A stretch of 19,397 nucleotides of DNA from UBA4717 sp002404395 (GCA_937902275.1 CALFNW010000119.1:1-19397); one strand, 5' to 3'. Counted from the stretch's first letter, positions 7,747 through 15,147 are shown. Numbers and translations: made by a program. Notes: generated by a model not told the origin, from the letters alone.

Positions 7747-9450
7747 ATGAAAGAAATAAAAAGAAAACCGCCGAAGCTTGTTTCCGATCTGCGCGATCTT
7801 GTCAAAACGAGCGCAGACAAATTCGGAGACAGAGTGCTTTACGAATACAAGCACCGCACGGATAAAAGTGAGCGCACGATCACTTACTCCGAGTTTTATC
7901 ACGATATGAACGCGCTCGGCACTGCGCTCGCAAACCGCGGTTTTGCCGGCGCATCTGCGGCACTGATCGGCGACACCGATCCTTATCTTGTGATGAGTTA
8001 CCTTGCGGCGGTCAACGGAAACGGCGTCGCCGTACCGCTTGACCGCGAGCTTTCCGCCGACGCCGTCGCAGACTTTACCGCACTTGCGGAATGTAAGCTT
8101 ATCGTATATACGCAGGCTCTCGCCGAGACTGTCAGAAGTCTGCGCGACCGACTTCCGAGCGTTGAGCTGTATGTGGAGCTGTTTGAGTCAAACGACAAGC
8201 CTCCGGAGTTACCGGCCGTCACGATCGGCACGCTTATTGCCGAGGGCGCGAAGTTACTTGAGTCGGGCGACATTTCCTACACTTCGATCGAGCTTGATAC
8301 CGAAAAAACCTGCGCCGTCATATTCACCTCGGGCACTACCGGCACGAGCAAAGGCGTGATGCTTTCGCAAAGCAACCTGACAAGCGCGGTGAACGCCGCT
8401 TCGCTTGCCGTTCCGTATGATGAGGACACGCGTTTGCTTTCAATGCTTCCGCTCAACCACACCTACGAAATGACCTGCACCGAACTTGGCGGAATCAATC
8501 TCGGCTGCCGTATCTGCATCAACCCTTCGCTGAAATATGCCGCGCGCTCCATGCAGAAATACAAGCCCACGGCGATGATCCTTGTGCCGCTCTTTGTTGA
8601 GACGGTCTACAAAAAGATCAAAGCGGGCATAGAAGAGGGCGGAAAGAGTCAAAAAGTCAATACGGCGCTCAAGTTATCGAGATTTCTTATGGCACTCGGA
8701 ATAGACATAAGGCGCAAGCTGTTTTCAGAAGTCATATCCGCGTTCGGCGGTGAGCTTGTATCCATCATCTGCGGCGGCGCGCCGGTGCGCGACGATATAC
8801 TCAAGGAACTGTATGACTTCGGCATCGTGGTATTTGAAGGCTACGGCATCACCGAATGTGCGCCGTTGGTTGCGGTGAATCCGAACGGAAAAGCCCGCTT
8901 CGGCTCGGTCGGACTGCCGGTGCGCGACTGCGAAGTAAAGATACTTGATCCGGGTTCTGACGGCAAAGGCGAGATTCTCGTAAAAGGCAAGAACGTAATG
9001 CTCGGCTATTACCGCAATGAGGAAGCCACGCGCGAAGCTTTCACCGCGGACGGATGGTTCAGGACCGGCGACATCGGATATATCGACCGCGACGGTTACA
9101 TTTACATTACCGGCAGAAAAAAGAACGTAATAATCCTTTCAAACGGAAAAAACGTCTATCCCGAGGAGCTTGAAGAAAAGCTTTCGGTATGCCGATATGT
9201 AAAAGAAATGGTGGTAGTCGGACGCAAAAACGAAGACGGGCGCGAAACATCGGTCGCAGCGATAATCTTCCCCGATTACGATTCGTTCTCCGACCTGACG
9301 CATGATGAGATCAAGCAGCGGGCGCTTGCCGAGCTTAATGAATTGAATGAAAAGCAGCCGCCGTCAAAGCAGGTCACGGTATTCGAATTCCGCGAGACCG
9401 AATTTGAAAAAACCACTACCAAAAAAATCAAGCGTTTTCTGGTGAAGTAA
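7747..9450 (+). CDS. AMP-forming acyl-CoA/acyl-ACP synthetase
   Basis: An ANL-superfamily adenylating enzyme of 567 residues that activates a carboxylic acid, probably a fatty acid, as acyl-AMP and transfers it to a thiol. Motifs: the ATP-binding loop FTSGTTGTSKGVMLS (193-207), the adenylate-binding GYGITECAPLV (about 366-376), the hinge motif GWFRTGDIGYIDRDGYIYI (TGD at 440-442), GRKKNVIILSNGKNVYPEEL (from 456), and a C-terminal KKIKR with the usual catalytic lysine. The ATG at 7747 has GAGGT 5 nt upstream; an in-frame ATG at 7687 lies inside the aminopeptidase gene and is rejected. An acyl carrier protein follows 282 bp downstream, so the acceptor may be ACP rather than CoA. That is a context argument only. 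Confidence 0.9.
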   Translation: MKEIKRKPPKLVSDLRDLVKTSADKFGDRVLYEYKHRTDKSERTITYSEFYHDMNALGTALANRGFAGASAALIGDTDPYLVMSYLAAVNGNGVAVPLDRELSADAVADFTALAECKLIVYTQALAETVRSLRDRLPSVELYVELFESNDKPPELPAVTIGTLIAEGAKLLESGDISYTSIELDTEKTCAVIFTSGTTGTSKGVMLSQSNLTSAVNAASLAVPYDEDTRLLSMLPLNHTYEMTCTELGGINLGCRICINPSLKYAARSMQKYKPTAMILVPLFVETVYKKIKAGIEEGGKSQKVNTALKLSRFLMALGIDIRRKLFSEVISAFGGELVSIICGGAPVRDDILKELYDFGIVVFEGYGITECAPLVAVNPNGKARFGSVGLPVRDCEVKILDPGSDGKGEILVKGKNVMLGYYRNEEATREAFTADGWFRTGDIGYIDRDGYIYITGRKKNVIILSNGKNVYPEELEEKLSVCRYVKEMVVVGRKNEDGRETSVAAIIFPDYDSFSDLTHDEIKQRALAELNELNEKQPPSKQVTVFEFRETEFEKTTTKKIKRFLVK

Positions 9451-9697
9451 AGACGGCAAAGGCGGCAGAAAAATGCTCTGACCTTCATGCGTCTGTTGCG
9501 CCGGTACAAAGGTTCAGCGTTAAGTCGAAGCCGCGCGTCCGAGATCTCATGCTCTGCGCCGTGATCTTAACGTCACTGCAGAAGAAGCGAGCCGAATACG
9601 CTTTAAAATTTACGATTTTTCAAGCCGGATCCGCCGGCAATGATATCAACGTGAAAGTTTGATCTCCGCCAAGCGAGATCGCAGGTTTTACGTTTGC
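9451..9697 (+). other. Intergenic region between synthetase and ACP genes
   Basis: A gene-poor stretch with no convincing coding content. A possible 25-codon frame from 9488 lacks a ribosome binding site. I see no strong promoter and no intrinsic terminator. It holds an orphan copy of the T-tract/hairpin element (9616-9650, separate entry) and a small inverted repeat, GATCTC/GAGATC (9661-9666 and 9675-9680), just before the functional-looking ACP leader. Confidence 0.5.
9616..9662 (+). repeat. Orphan, degenerate copy of the T-tract/hairpin leader
   Basis: Five T (9616-9620), CAA, then GCCGGATCCGCCGGC (9624-9638), an imperfect version of the same stem-loop: five outer pairs remain and the inner pair is lost to an A. 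Exactly 12 nt follow (9639-9650), then GTG AAA GTT TGA, a three-codon frame. The conserved distance to a start-like codon suggests a decayed duplicate of the leader, or a remnant of a lost gene, directly upstream of the intact ACP leader. Confidence 0.5.
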
Positions 9698-9732
9698 TTT
9701 TTTGAGTCGGCTACGCCGACATGGAAATTGTT
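9698..9732 (+). promoter_or_regulatory. T-tract/hairpin initiation leader of the ACP gene
   Basis: Six T (9698-9703), GA, a perfect 6-bp stem-loop GTCGGC-TAC-GCCGAC (9706-9720), then 12 nt (ATGGAAATTGTT) and ATG at 9733. It matches the aminopeptidase leader almost base for base, although the two genes are unrelated. Just upstream, TTTTACGTT also resembles the sequence before the trpS leader. Confidence 0.62.
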
Positions 9733-9960
9733 ATGTTTGAAAAACTCAAAGCACTGCTTGCAAAACAACTTAAGATCGATCCCGAAAAGATAACCCGTGA
9801 AAGTAACATCAGACGTGATTTCGACGTCAACTCAATCGAACTTGCCGAATTCGTACTGAGTCTTGAAGATGAATTCGACTGTGAGATCGACGACCGAGCC
9901 GTTTCAAAGCTTGCCACCGTCGGCGAGATCGCCGATTATCTTGAGCGTGAGTTGAGCTGA
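9733..9960 (+). CDS. Acyl carrier protein
   Basis: A 75-residue acidic four-helix carrier protein. MFEKLKALLAKQLKIDPEKI matches the usual ACP N-terminus, which is the strongest reason to take the second ATG (9733) as the start; the ATG at 9721 would add MEIV. The phosphopantetheine serine is Ser34 in DFDVNSIELAEFVLSLEDEF. The common DSL motif here reads NSI; this keeps the serine but loses the preceding Asp. It carries acyl groups on a 4'-phosphopantetheine arm. The neighbours are an acyl-activating enzyme upstream and a NERD protein downstream rather than fab genes, so it may be a dedicated carrier and not the main fatty-acid-synthesis ACP. The next gene's Shine-Dalgarno overlaps its stop codon. 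Confidence 0.92.
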   Translation: MFEKLKALLAKQLKIDPEKITRESNIRRDFDVNSIELAEFVLSLEDEFDCEIDDRAVSKLATVGEIADYLERELS

Positions 9961-9970
9961 GGTACAAGGC

Positions 9971-10702
9971 GTGGATCTTCAATACGCATCAACCATCATT
10001 TTTATTTCGCTCGGCATCTTGCTCGTTCTGACCACCATAATGCTCTTTATCGTCATAAAGATCAAATCCGCGACCCGCATCAAAGAAATTGAAAATTACG
10101 GCAAGCCGAGCGAGAAGCGACTCAAGGAACTGCTTGAGCATGAATATTCGCCGAACGCGGTATTTTCCGGTATATATGTGCCCTATATCAACAAAGGCGT
10201 TGACCGATATGCCGAGATCGACGCCGTGGTCGTTTTAAGCAGCGGCGTGTTTGTCATCGAGCTGAAAAGTCATAACGGCAAGATCACGAACGGCGACACC
10301 AAGTATTGGACACAGGTATACAATGACAAACGCATTTCCTTTTACAACCCCATGTATCAGAACGATACGCACGTAAAGGTGATAAACAGTATTTTAAAAA
10401 GCGAGGGACAGTACAATGTTCCGATATACAGCGTTGTGGTCTTTTCATCAAACAAAGTCACATTTACAAACGACTACAAAAATTTAGTCTCGCTTGACGA
10501 GCTTACGAGATATATAAAGAAAACCGGGAAAAGCGACGCGATCTCAATTCCGCAGACCACGCGTATACGCACCATACTGCGCTCCTATATCCGCACCGGC
10601 AAAAAGATCGAGACGGATCACAAAAAAGCTATAAGGAAGAACAAATACAGAGACCGAAACAAATACGGCAGTCATCGGCACAAGGACGGTTACGGCAAAT
10701 GA
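9971..10702 (+). CDS. Membrane-anchored NERD-domain protein (putative nuclease)
   Basis: A 243-residue protein starting with GTG; GAGGT overlaps the ACP stop and lies 7 nt upstream. A transmembrane helix spans about residues 8-31 (TIIFISLGILLVLTTIMLFI onward). The NERD (nuclease-related) domain covers about 45-165. Its predicted active site is visible as E82 and D84 in YAEIDAVVV and the E-x-K pair E97/K99 in VFVIELKSHNG, followed by the conserved Trp in KYWTQ (113). The last ~35 residues are very basic (K, R, H), suggesting nucleic-acid or membrane contact. NERD proteins are predicted endonuclease-like enzymes, but few have been tested. The gene overlaps pcrA by 4 bp (ATGA), indicating coupled translation and possibly shared function. 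Confidence 0.85.
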   Translation: MDLQYASTIIFISLGILLVLTTIMLFIVIKIKSATRIKEIENYGKPSEKRLKELLEHEYSPNAVFSGIYVPYINKGVDRYAEIDAVVVLSSGVFVIELKSHNGKITNGDTKYWTQVYNDKRISFYNPMYQNDTHVKVINSILKSEGQYNVPIYSVVVFSSNKVTFTNDYKNLVSLDELTRYIKKTGKSDAISIPQTTRIRTILRSYIRTGKKIETDHKKAIRKNKYRDRNKYGSHRHKDGYGK

Positions 10703-13074
10703 TAAACGAAAACAACAAGAAAAAGTATATTCTTTTAAAAAAGCGCCTGTTTGATAACTATTATAAGCGCATGAATGATATGCAAAAGCAGGCAGTATAT
10801 ACGGTAAACGGTCCGTTACTTGTGCTTGCGGGCGCAGGCAGCGGAAAAACCACCGTACTTGTCAACCGTATCGCGCACATCATCCGCTACGGAAACGCCT
10901 ACGAAAACGAAGAACTGCCGAATGAGCTGACCGACAATGACATTACCGAAATCGAAAAGGCTTTCTCGCTTGAACATGACGCGCTCGGAAATTTTCTGGA
11001 GCGCTTCGCTTCCGCCCCCTGCCCTCCATGGGCGGTGCTCGCGATCACCTTTACCAACAAAGCGGCCGGAGAAATGAAGGAACGCCTTGCAAATACGCTC
11101 GGCGAAGAAGGCGGCGCGGATGAGATCTGGGCAGGCACATTCCATTCGATCTGTGTGCGAATTTTGAGACGCTTCGGAAGATCCATCGGATACGATCCGT
11201 CGTTTACCATATACGACACAGACGACACGAAAAAGGTCATCGCCGCGATCATGAAACGTCTCAACATAGATGAAAAGATGATCGCACCTAAATATGTAAT
11301 GAACAGGATCAGCCGTGCCAAGGACAAGTTGATCGACTCCGAGGCATTTGCCGCAGAAGCAAAAGACGATTTCAGGTTAGCTCAGACCTCGCGCGTTTAT
11401 GCCGAATACGAGCGTGAGCTTAAAGCGGCAAACGCGCTTGATTTTGATGATATAATCATGCAGACCGTCAAGCTCTTCCAAAGCGATCCCGAAGCGCTCT
11501 CATATTATCAGAATCGCTTCAAATATGTATGCGTCGACGAATTCCAAGACACAAATCTCGCGCAACTCAAGCTTTGCGAGTTGATCAGCGGAAGATACCG
11601 CAATATCATGGTAGTAGGCGACGACGATCAGAGTATTTATAAATTCAGAGGCGCAACCATTGAAAACATATTGAGCTTTGACCGCGATTTTACCGATTGT
11701 AAGGTCATCAAGCTTGAACAAAACTACCGTTCGACCGGAAACATACTCGATGCGGCAAATGCGGTGATCTCCAACAACAAAGGCAGAAAAGGCAAAACGC
11801 TTTGGACCTCGGGCGAACGCGGCGAAAAAATAATCGTAAATCAGCTTCCGAATCAGAACTATGAAGCACAGTATGTTGCGGATGAGATACTCAAAGGCGT
11901 CAAAAACGACGGCGCGCATTTTTCGGATTACGCAGTGCTTTACCGCATGAACAGCCAATCCGCACCGCTTGAAAGCGTATTTGCCAAAAGCGGTATTCCC
12001 TATCGTTTGCTCGGCGGGCTCAGATTCTTTGAGCGTAAAGAGATCAATGACATTATCGCATATCTTTGCGTTGTCCAGAACCCGAGCGACAATCTCAGAT
12101 TAAGGCGGATAATCAATGAGCCGAAACGCAAGATCGGCGAAGCGACATTAAACGCGGTCGAAGCGATCGCGGTCCTTGAAAACACCACCATGTTTTCGGT
12201 AATGAAAAACGCGAACGATTACGTCCAACTTGTACGCTCCGCCGACCGTCTGACCGCTTTTGCCGAGCTTATTGATAAATTCGTAAGACTCTCGGGTGAG
12301 GTCAGGCTTGACGAACTGATCAATACCGTGATCGAAGACTCGGGTTATCACGATATGCTCATAAACGAAGGCGAAACCGGAGTCGACCGTCTTCACAACC
12401 TGGACGAGCTTATCTCCTCCGCCGCCGAGTATGCGACCGCGGCGGAAGTTCCGACGCTCTCCGGATATCTTGAAGAAGTTGCGCTTGTCAGCGACACCGA
12501 TAACTACGACGCTACGGCGGACGCGGTCGTACTTATGACGATACACAGCGCGAAGGGACTCGAATTTGACAATGTATTTCTGCCGGGCTTCGAGGAAGGC
12601 ATATTCCCCGGACTGTTGGCAGCCGATTACGAGGAGGAGCTTGAAGAGGAACGCAGACTCGCTTATGTTGCGATCACACGTGCCAAAAAGCGTCTGTACA
12701 TACTAAACGTCCGCGAAAGACTGATGTTCGGTAAGACAAGATTTAACCGTCCGTCGCGTTTCCTTGATGAAGTCCCCGCCGAATTTATCGAGGACGTCTC
12801 CGAAGAACGCAAACCCTTTGAACGGATGCCGCGCACACGCGTCAAGCCGCCGCTTTCTCCCGAGCTGACCACTCCGGTCAAGGAAGTGACCTCGCTCAGG
12901 CGCGAAAAGGTCGAAGAATTTGCAGTCGGTACCCGCGTAAACCACGCGGTGTTCGGCGACGGTACGATTTTGTCCTCTCAAAAAATGGGATCCGATCTTT
13001 TGTATGAGATCATATTCGACAAAGTAGGGACGAAGAAACTCATGGCAAATTTCGCGCGATTGAAGCGTTGTTGA
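10699..13074 (+). CDS. pcrA: ATP-dependent DNA helicase PcrA/UvrD (SF1A)
   Basis: A 3'-5' superfamily 1A helicase of 791 residues acting in DNA repair, replication and transcription-coupled processes. All motifs are present: Q motif (NDMQKQAVY, 26-34), Walker A LAGAGSGKTT (43-52), Ia AITFTNKAAGEMKERL (115-130), II VDEFQDTN, III VVGDDDQSIYKFRGA, IV LEQNYRS, V MTIHSAKGLEFDNV and VI RRLAYVAITRAKKRLY. A polar insert of about 40 residues (66-108) separates motifs I and Ia. The C-terminal ~50 residues (VGTRVNHAVFGDGTILSSQK onward) are the Tudor-like module that binds RNA polymerase in PcrA. No strong Shine-Dalgarno lies before the ATG, which overlaps the NERD stop, so translation is probably coupled. 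Its 3' end is followed by a strong terminator. Confidence 0.96.
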   Translation: MINENNKKKYILLKKRLFDNYYKRMNDMQKQAVYTVNGPLLVLAGAGSGKTTVLVNRIAHIIRYGNAYENEELPNELTDNDITEIEKAFSLEHDALGNFLERFASAPCPPWAVLAITFTNKAAGEMKERLANTLGEEGGADEIWAGTFHSICVRILRRFGRSIGYDPSFTIYDTDDTKKVIAAIMKRLNIDEKMIAPKYVMNRISRAKDKLIDSEAFAAEAKDDFRLAQTSRVYAEYERELKAANALDFDDIIMQTVKLFQSDPEALSYYQNRFKYVCVDEFQDTNLAQLKLCELISGRYRNIMVVGDDDQSIYKFRGATIENILSFDRDFTDCKVIKLEQNYRSTGNILDAANAVISNNKGRKGKTLWTSGERGEKIIVNQLPNQNYEAQYVADEILKGVKNDGAHFSDYAVLYRMNSQSAPLESVFAKSGIPYRLLGGLRFFERKEINDIIAYLCVVQNPSDNLRLRRIINEPKRKIGEATLNAVEAIAVLENTTMFSVMKNANDYVQLVRSADRLTAFAELIDKFVRLSGEVRLDELINTVIEDSGYHDMLINEGETGVDRLHNLDELISSAAEYATAAEVPTLSGYLEEVALVSDTDNYDATADAVVLMTIHSAKGLEFDNVFLPGFEEGIFPGLLAADYEEELEEERRLAYVAITRAKKRLYILNVRERLMFGKTRFNRPSRFLDEVPAEFIEDVSEERKPFERMPRTRVKPPLSPELTTPVKEVTSLRREKVEEFAVGTRVNHAVFGDGTILSSQKMGSDLLYEIIFDKVGTKKLMANFARLKRC

Positions 13075-13170
13075 TCGTTTGCACGATATTGCGCATTTAT
13101 CCCGGTATTGCACGAGCTTTTTGTCTGATTTTGCACATTTTAATTTTATTCAGCATTGAATTGCAATTTA

Positions 13171-13214
13171 AAAACGGTGCTCGTTTCGTCAAGCTTCGAA
13201 ATGAGCGCCGTTTT
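13171..13214 (+). terminator. Bidirectional intrinsic terminator after pcrA
   Basis: An 18-bp stem: left arm AAAACGGTGCTCGTTTCG (13171-13188), 8-nt loop, right arm CGAAATGAGCGCCGTTTT (13197-13214), with only two G-T wobbles. The plus strand continues TTTTCTT after the GC core and the minus strand continues into a T-rich run, so it can stop transcription from both sides of this convergent junction. Confidence 0.85.
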
Positions 13215-13335
13215 CTTACACTATCTTGCAAAAACGCATATTTTTCAACATTATATCTTCGCTTATCATAGATCTCGCGGTGGCAAACAACGGGTACTGT
13301 CAGTGCACAAAGCGCGTTGCGGGCATGCTTCGTAC

Positions 13336-13352
13336 AAAGCCGCAGCGGCTTT
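13336..13352 (-). terminator. Possible weak terminator of the recombinase gene
   Basis: AAAGCCGCAGCGGCTTT forms a 7-bp stem with a 3-nt loop, 23 bp beyond the recombinase stop. The T run after it is short (TTT), so it would be a weak terminator or only a 3'-end stabiliser; the stronger one is at 13171-13214. Confidence 0.35.
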
Positions 13353-13374
13353 ACGCGACCGTTTCTTTACGCTT

Positions 13375-14409
13375 TCACTTATGCTCCGATTTTGCGGCTT
13401 TGACGTTTGAAAGCGGATTGTTGTCCATGGCGGCACGCATCGCGTCATCACTTACGTGCGTATATATCTGTGTAGTTGAAAGCTGTTCGTGACCGAGTAT
13501 GTCCTTGAGGACGCGCACATCGACCTTTCCCGAGCGGTACATAAGCGTCGCCGCCGTATGTCTGAGCTTATGTACGGAAAATTTGCGGTTTTCAAGCCCC
13601 GCAAGCTTCAGATATTTTTTTACCGTCCATTGCACTGTCTGATTGCTTATCCTTGTGCCTCTGCCGCTCAGAAACAGAGCGTCCCGATCCTTTATGTTCT
13701 GCATACCCGCTCTTTCGGTCAGATATTCTCCGAGCGCGTTCCGACAGGCCTCGTTAAGATATATCATGCGCTCTTTCGCGCCCTTGCCGAGCACGCGCAG
13801 CGAACTCATATCCGGTGTGATATCGCCGAGCGATATGCCCACAAGTTCCGAAAGTCTCATTCCGCAATTCAAAAACAGCGTAACGATCGCATAATTGCGC
13901 GTGCGCTCCCCCGACTCGGTATCGCCCGCAACAGTATCGAGGAAGAGCTGCGCTTCCTCAAGCGTCATAAACTTCGGGAGGGTCTTGCGCGGTTTCGGGG
14001 CATCAATGTTGTGAGCGGGGTCATTTTCAAGCAGATGCATTTTGACGGTAAGAAAACGGTAGAAGCTTTTAACCGATGACAGCTTTCGGGCGCGCGCAGA
14101 CCATTCGTTGCCGCGCACGCTCTGCGTATACGTCAGAAATTCGTATATATCAAGCGTAGTGATCCCGGCAAAAAACGGAAGCTCCAGCCCCCTTATATCG
14201 ACCTTCGCAAACGTTTCGGGATCTTCAAGCAGCCGGTCATCGCCCGCTTTATGCACCTTACAGTATTTAAGAAAAACTCTGAGATCGACCGAGTACATGA
14301 ACACGGTTTTTAGCGAGCGGTTTTCAACCACGAGCTTATCCATGCAGAATCTGCGCACAAGCTCGGGCAGATCCGCGATCTCATTATTGAAATGAGCACG
14401 ATCAAGCAT
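13375..14409 (-). CDS. Tyrosine site-specific recombinase, XerC/XerD type
   Basis: A 344-residue tyrosine recombinase. The N-terminal SAM-like core-binding domain spans about 10-135. The catalytic domain has the full set of active-site residues: R185 (NCGMRLSELVG), K209 (LGKGAKERMIYL), H280 and R283 (SVHKLRHTAATL), H307 (LGHEQLSTTQ) and nucleophile Y316 (QIYTHV). XerC/D enzymes resolve chromosome dimers at dif during division. Length slightly exceeds the usual ~300 residues, mostly in the N-terminal part. The start is the ATG at 14409, 7 nt after GGAGG; an upstream ATG at 14427 would place that Shine-Dalgarno inside the gene. It is monocistronic with its own promoter. There is no excisionase, integrase-flanking att repeat or phage gene nearby, which favours a housekeeping Xer over a mobile-element integrase. 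Confidence 0.9.
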   Translation of the reverse strand: MLDRAHFNNEIADLPELVRRFCMDKLVVENRSLKTVFMYSVDLRVFLKYCKVHKAGDDRLLEDPETFAKVDIRGLELPFFAGITTLDIYEFLTYTQSVRGNEWSARARKLSSVKSFYRFLTVKMHLLENDPAHNIDAPKPRKTLPKFMTLEEAQLFLDTVAGDTESGERTRNYAIVTLFLNCGMRLSELVGISLGDITPDMSSLRVLGKGAKERMIYLNEACRNALGEYLTERAGMQNIKDRDALFLSGRGTRISNQTVQWTVKKYLKLAGLENRKFSVHKLRHTAATLMYRSGKVDVRVLKDILGHEQLSTTQIYTHVSDDAMRAAMDNNPLSNVKAAKSEHK

Positions 14410-14432
14410 ATTTTTGCCTCCGTTCACAGTTA

Positions 14433-14461
14433 ATTATACAATCGAAAAAACCGTATGTCAA
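14433..14461 (-). promoter_or_regulatory. Consensus sigma-A promoter of the recombinase gene
   Basis: On the minus strand, perfect TTGACA (14461-14456), a 17-nt spacer and perfect TATAAT (14438-14433), about 25 nt upstream of the start codon. A full-consensus promoter suggests strong or tightly repressed expression. Confidence 0.88.
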
Positions 14462-14525
14462 GTCAAAACGCCGAGTGTTTTAACTCACAAAAGTTTGACA
14501 TTCTGTAAATTTTGTCCCTTTGCTA

Positions 14526-14554
14526 TTGAAATAAGCAGTCGGTTGGTTTATTAT
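14526..14554 (+). promoter_or_regulatory. Probable sigma-A promoter of the 14599 gene
   Basis: TTGAAA (14526-14531), a 17-nt spacer and TATTAT (14549-14554), 44 nt before the ATG. A second TTGACA at 14495-14500 has no well-placed -10 box. Confidence 0.55.
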
Positions 14555-14598
14555 AAAGTCTGACATTTTTTATCGCACGGTAACGAAAGGATTTATAT

Positions 14599-15147
14599 AT
14601 GTTTCGATTTTTAAAAGACGAATCGGGTTCGATAATCAAGCTGTTTGTAAATCAGCTCGGTATGACGATATTCGGTTTGCTTATGTCTTTCGCGACAGTA
14701 TCAAACAAGACGCTTTTGCTTGTCAGCAGCGCTTTTTCCTGCCTTTTTTATTTCTTTTTGCTTTATACCGCCGCGTGGGAGATCGGCGCGCGCGATAAGG
14801 TAAAAGTTGACGGAGGACGTGCGCCCAAGACTCCGCAAAAAGGCTTCTTGCTTTCGCTTTTTGCAAACGCCCCCACAATTATCATTGCGCTGCTCACGAT
14901 ACTCGCGTATGCTCTGGCGTCAAGATTCTCGTTATTATGGGCTGCCGGCGCGGCACGTGCGCTTAATTTTGCAAATCACCTGCTCAACGGTATGTATGTC
15001 GGCTTTACATCAATGATCAAAAACGAATTATTGCGTATCGCCGCGTTTATCGCGCTCCCGCTTCCGGCAGTTCTTGTCACGGGCATAGGTTATCGTTTCG
15101 GTTCGGAAAACTTCAGACTTTTGCCGCCTTCAAAGTCAAAACAGTAA
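14599..15147 (+). CDS. Small polytopic membrane protein, unknown function
   Basis: A 182-residue integral membrane protein with about four hydrophobic helices: roughly 14-34 (FVNQLGMTIFGLLMSF), 36-60 (LLLVSSAFSCLFYFFLLYTA), 80-112 (LLSLFANAPTIIIALLTILA onward) and 142-163 (IAAFIALPLPAVLVTGIGYR). A basic loop (KDKVKVDGGRAPKTPQKG-like, about 65-82) probably faces the cytoplasm. I do not recognise the family and see no catalytic motif. AAAGGA lies 7 nt before the ATG. It sits 85 bp upstream of the yybS-like gene, which has a plausible promoter of its own, so cotranscription is possible but uncertain. Confidence 0.75.
   Translation: MFRFLKDESGSIIKLFVNQLGMTIFGLLMSFATVSNKTLLLVSSAFSCLFYFFLLYTAAWEIGARDKVKVDGGRAPKTPQKGFLLSLFANAPTIIIALLTILAYALASRFSLLWAAGAARALNFANHLLNGMYVGFTSMIKNELLRIAAFIALPLPAVLVTGIGYRFGSENFRLLPPSKSKQ

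Larger units (their letters stand above)
13075..13374. other. Convergent intergenic region between pcrA and the recombinase gene
   Basis: About 300 bp without a convincing gene. It contains four TTGCAC/TTGCGC words (starting at 13079, 13089, 13108 and 13131), a strong bidirectional terminator (13171-13214) and a smaller GC stem (13336-13352) near the recombinase 3' end. Short open frames here lack ribosome binding sites and recognisable sequence. Confidence 0.55.

Noticed and set aside
9488..9565. 25-codon open frame between the synthetase and ACP genes
   Set aside because: No ribosome binding site, arginine/serine-rich random-looking product and no recognisable motif.
9971..13074. NERD plus helicase as a dedicated anti-phage system
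   Set aside because: The helicase has the complete PcrA motif set and C-terminal Tudor-like module of the housekeeping enzyme, and the surroundings are core genes with no mobile-element signs.
13375..14598. Integrase of a prophage or integrative element
   Set aside because: No excisionase, phage or transfer genes, flanking direct repeats or tRNA target are seen; the neighbours are core genes.
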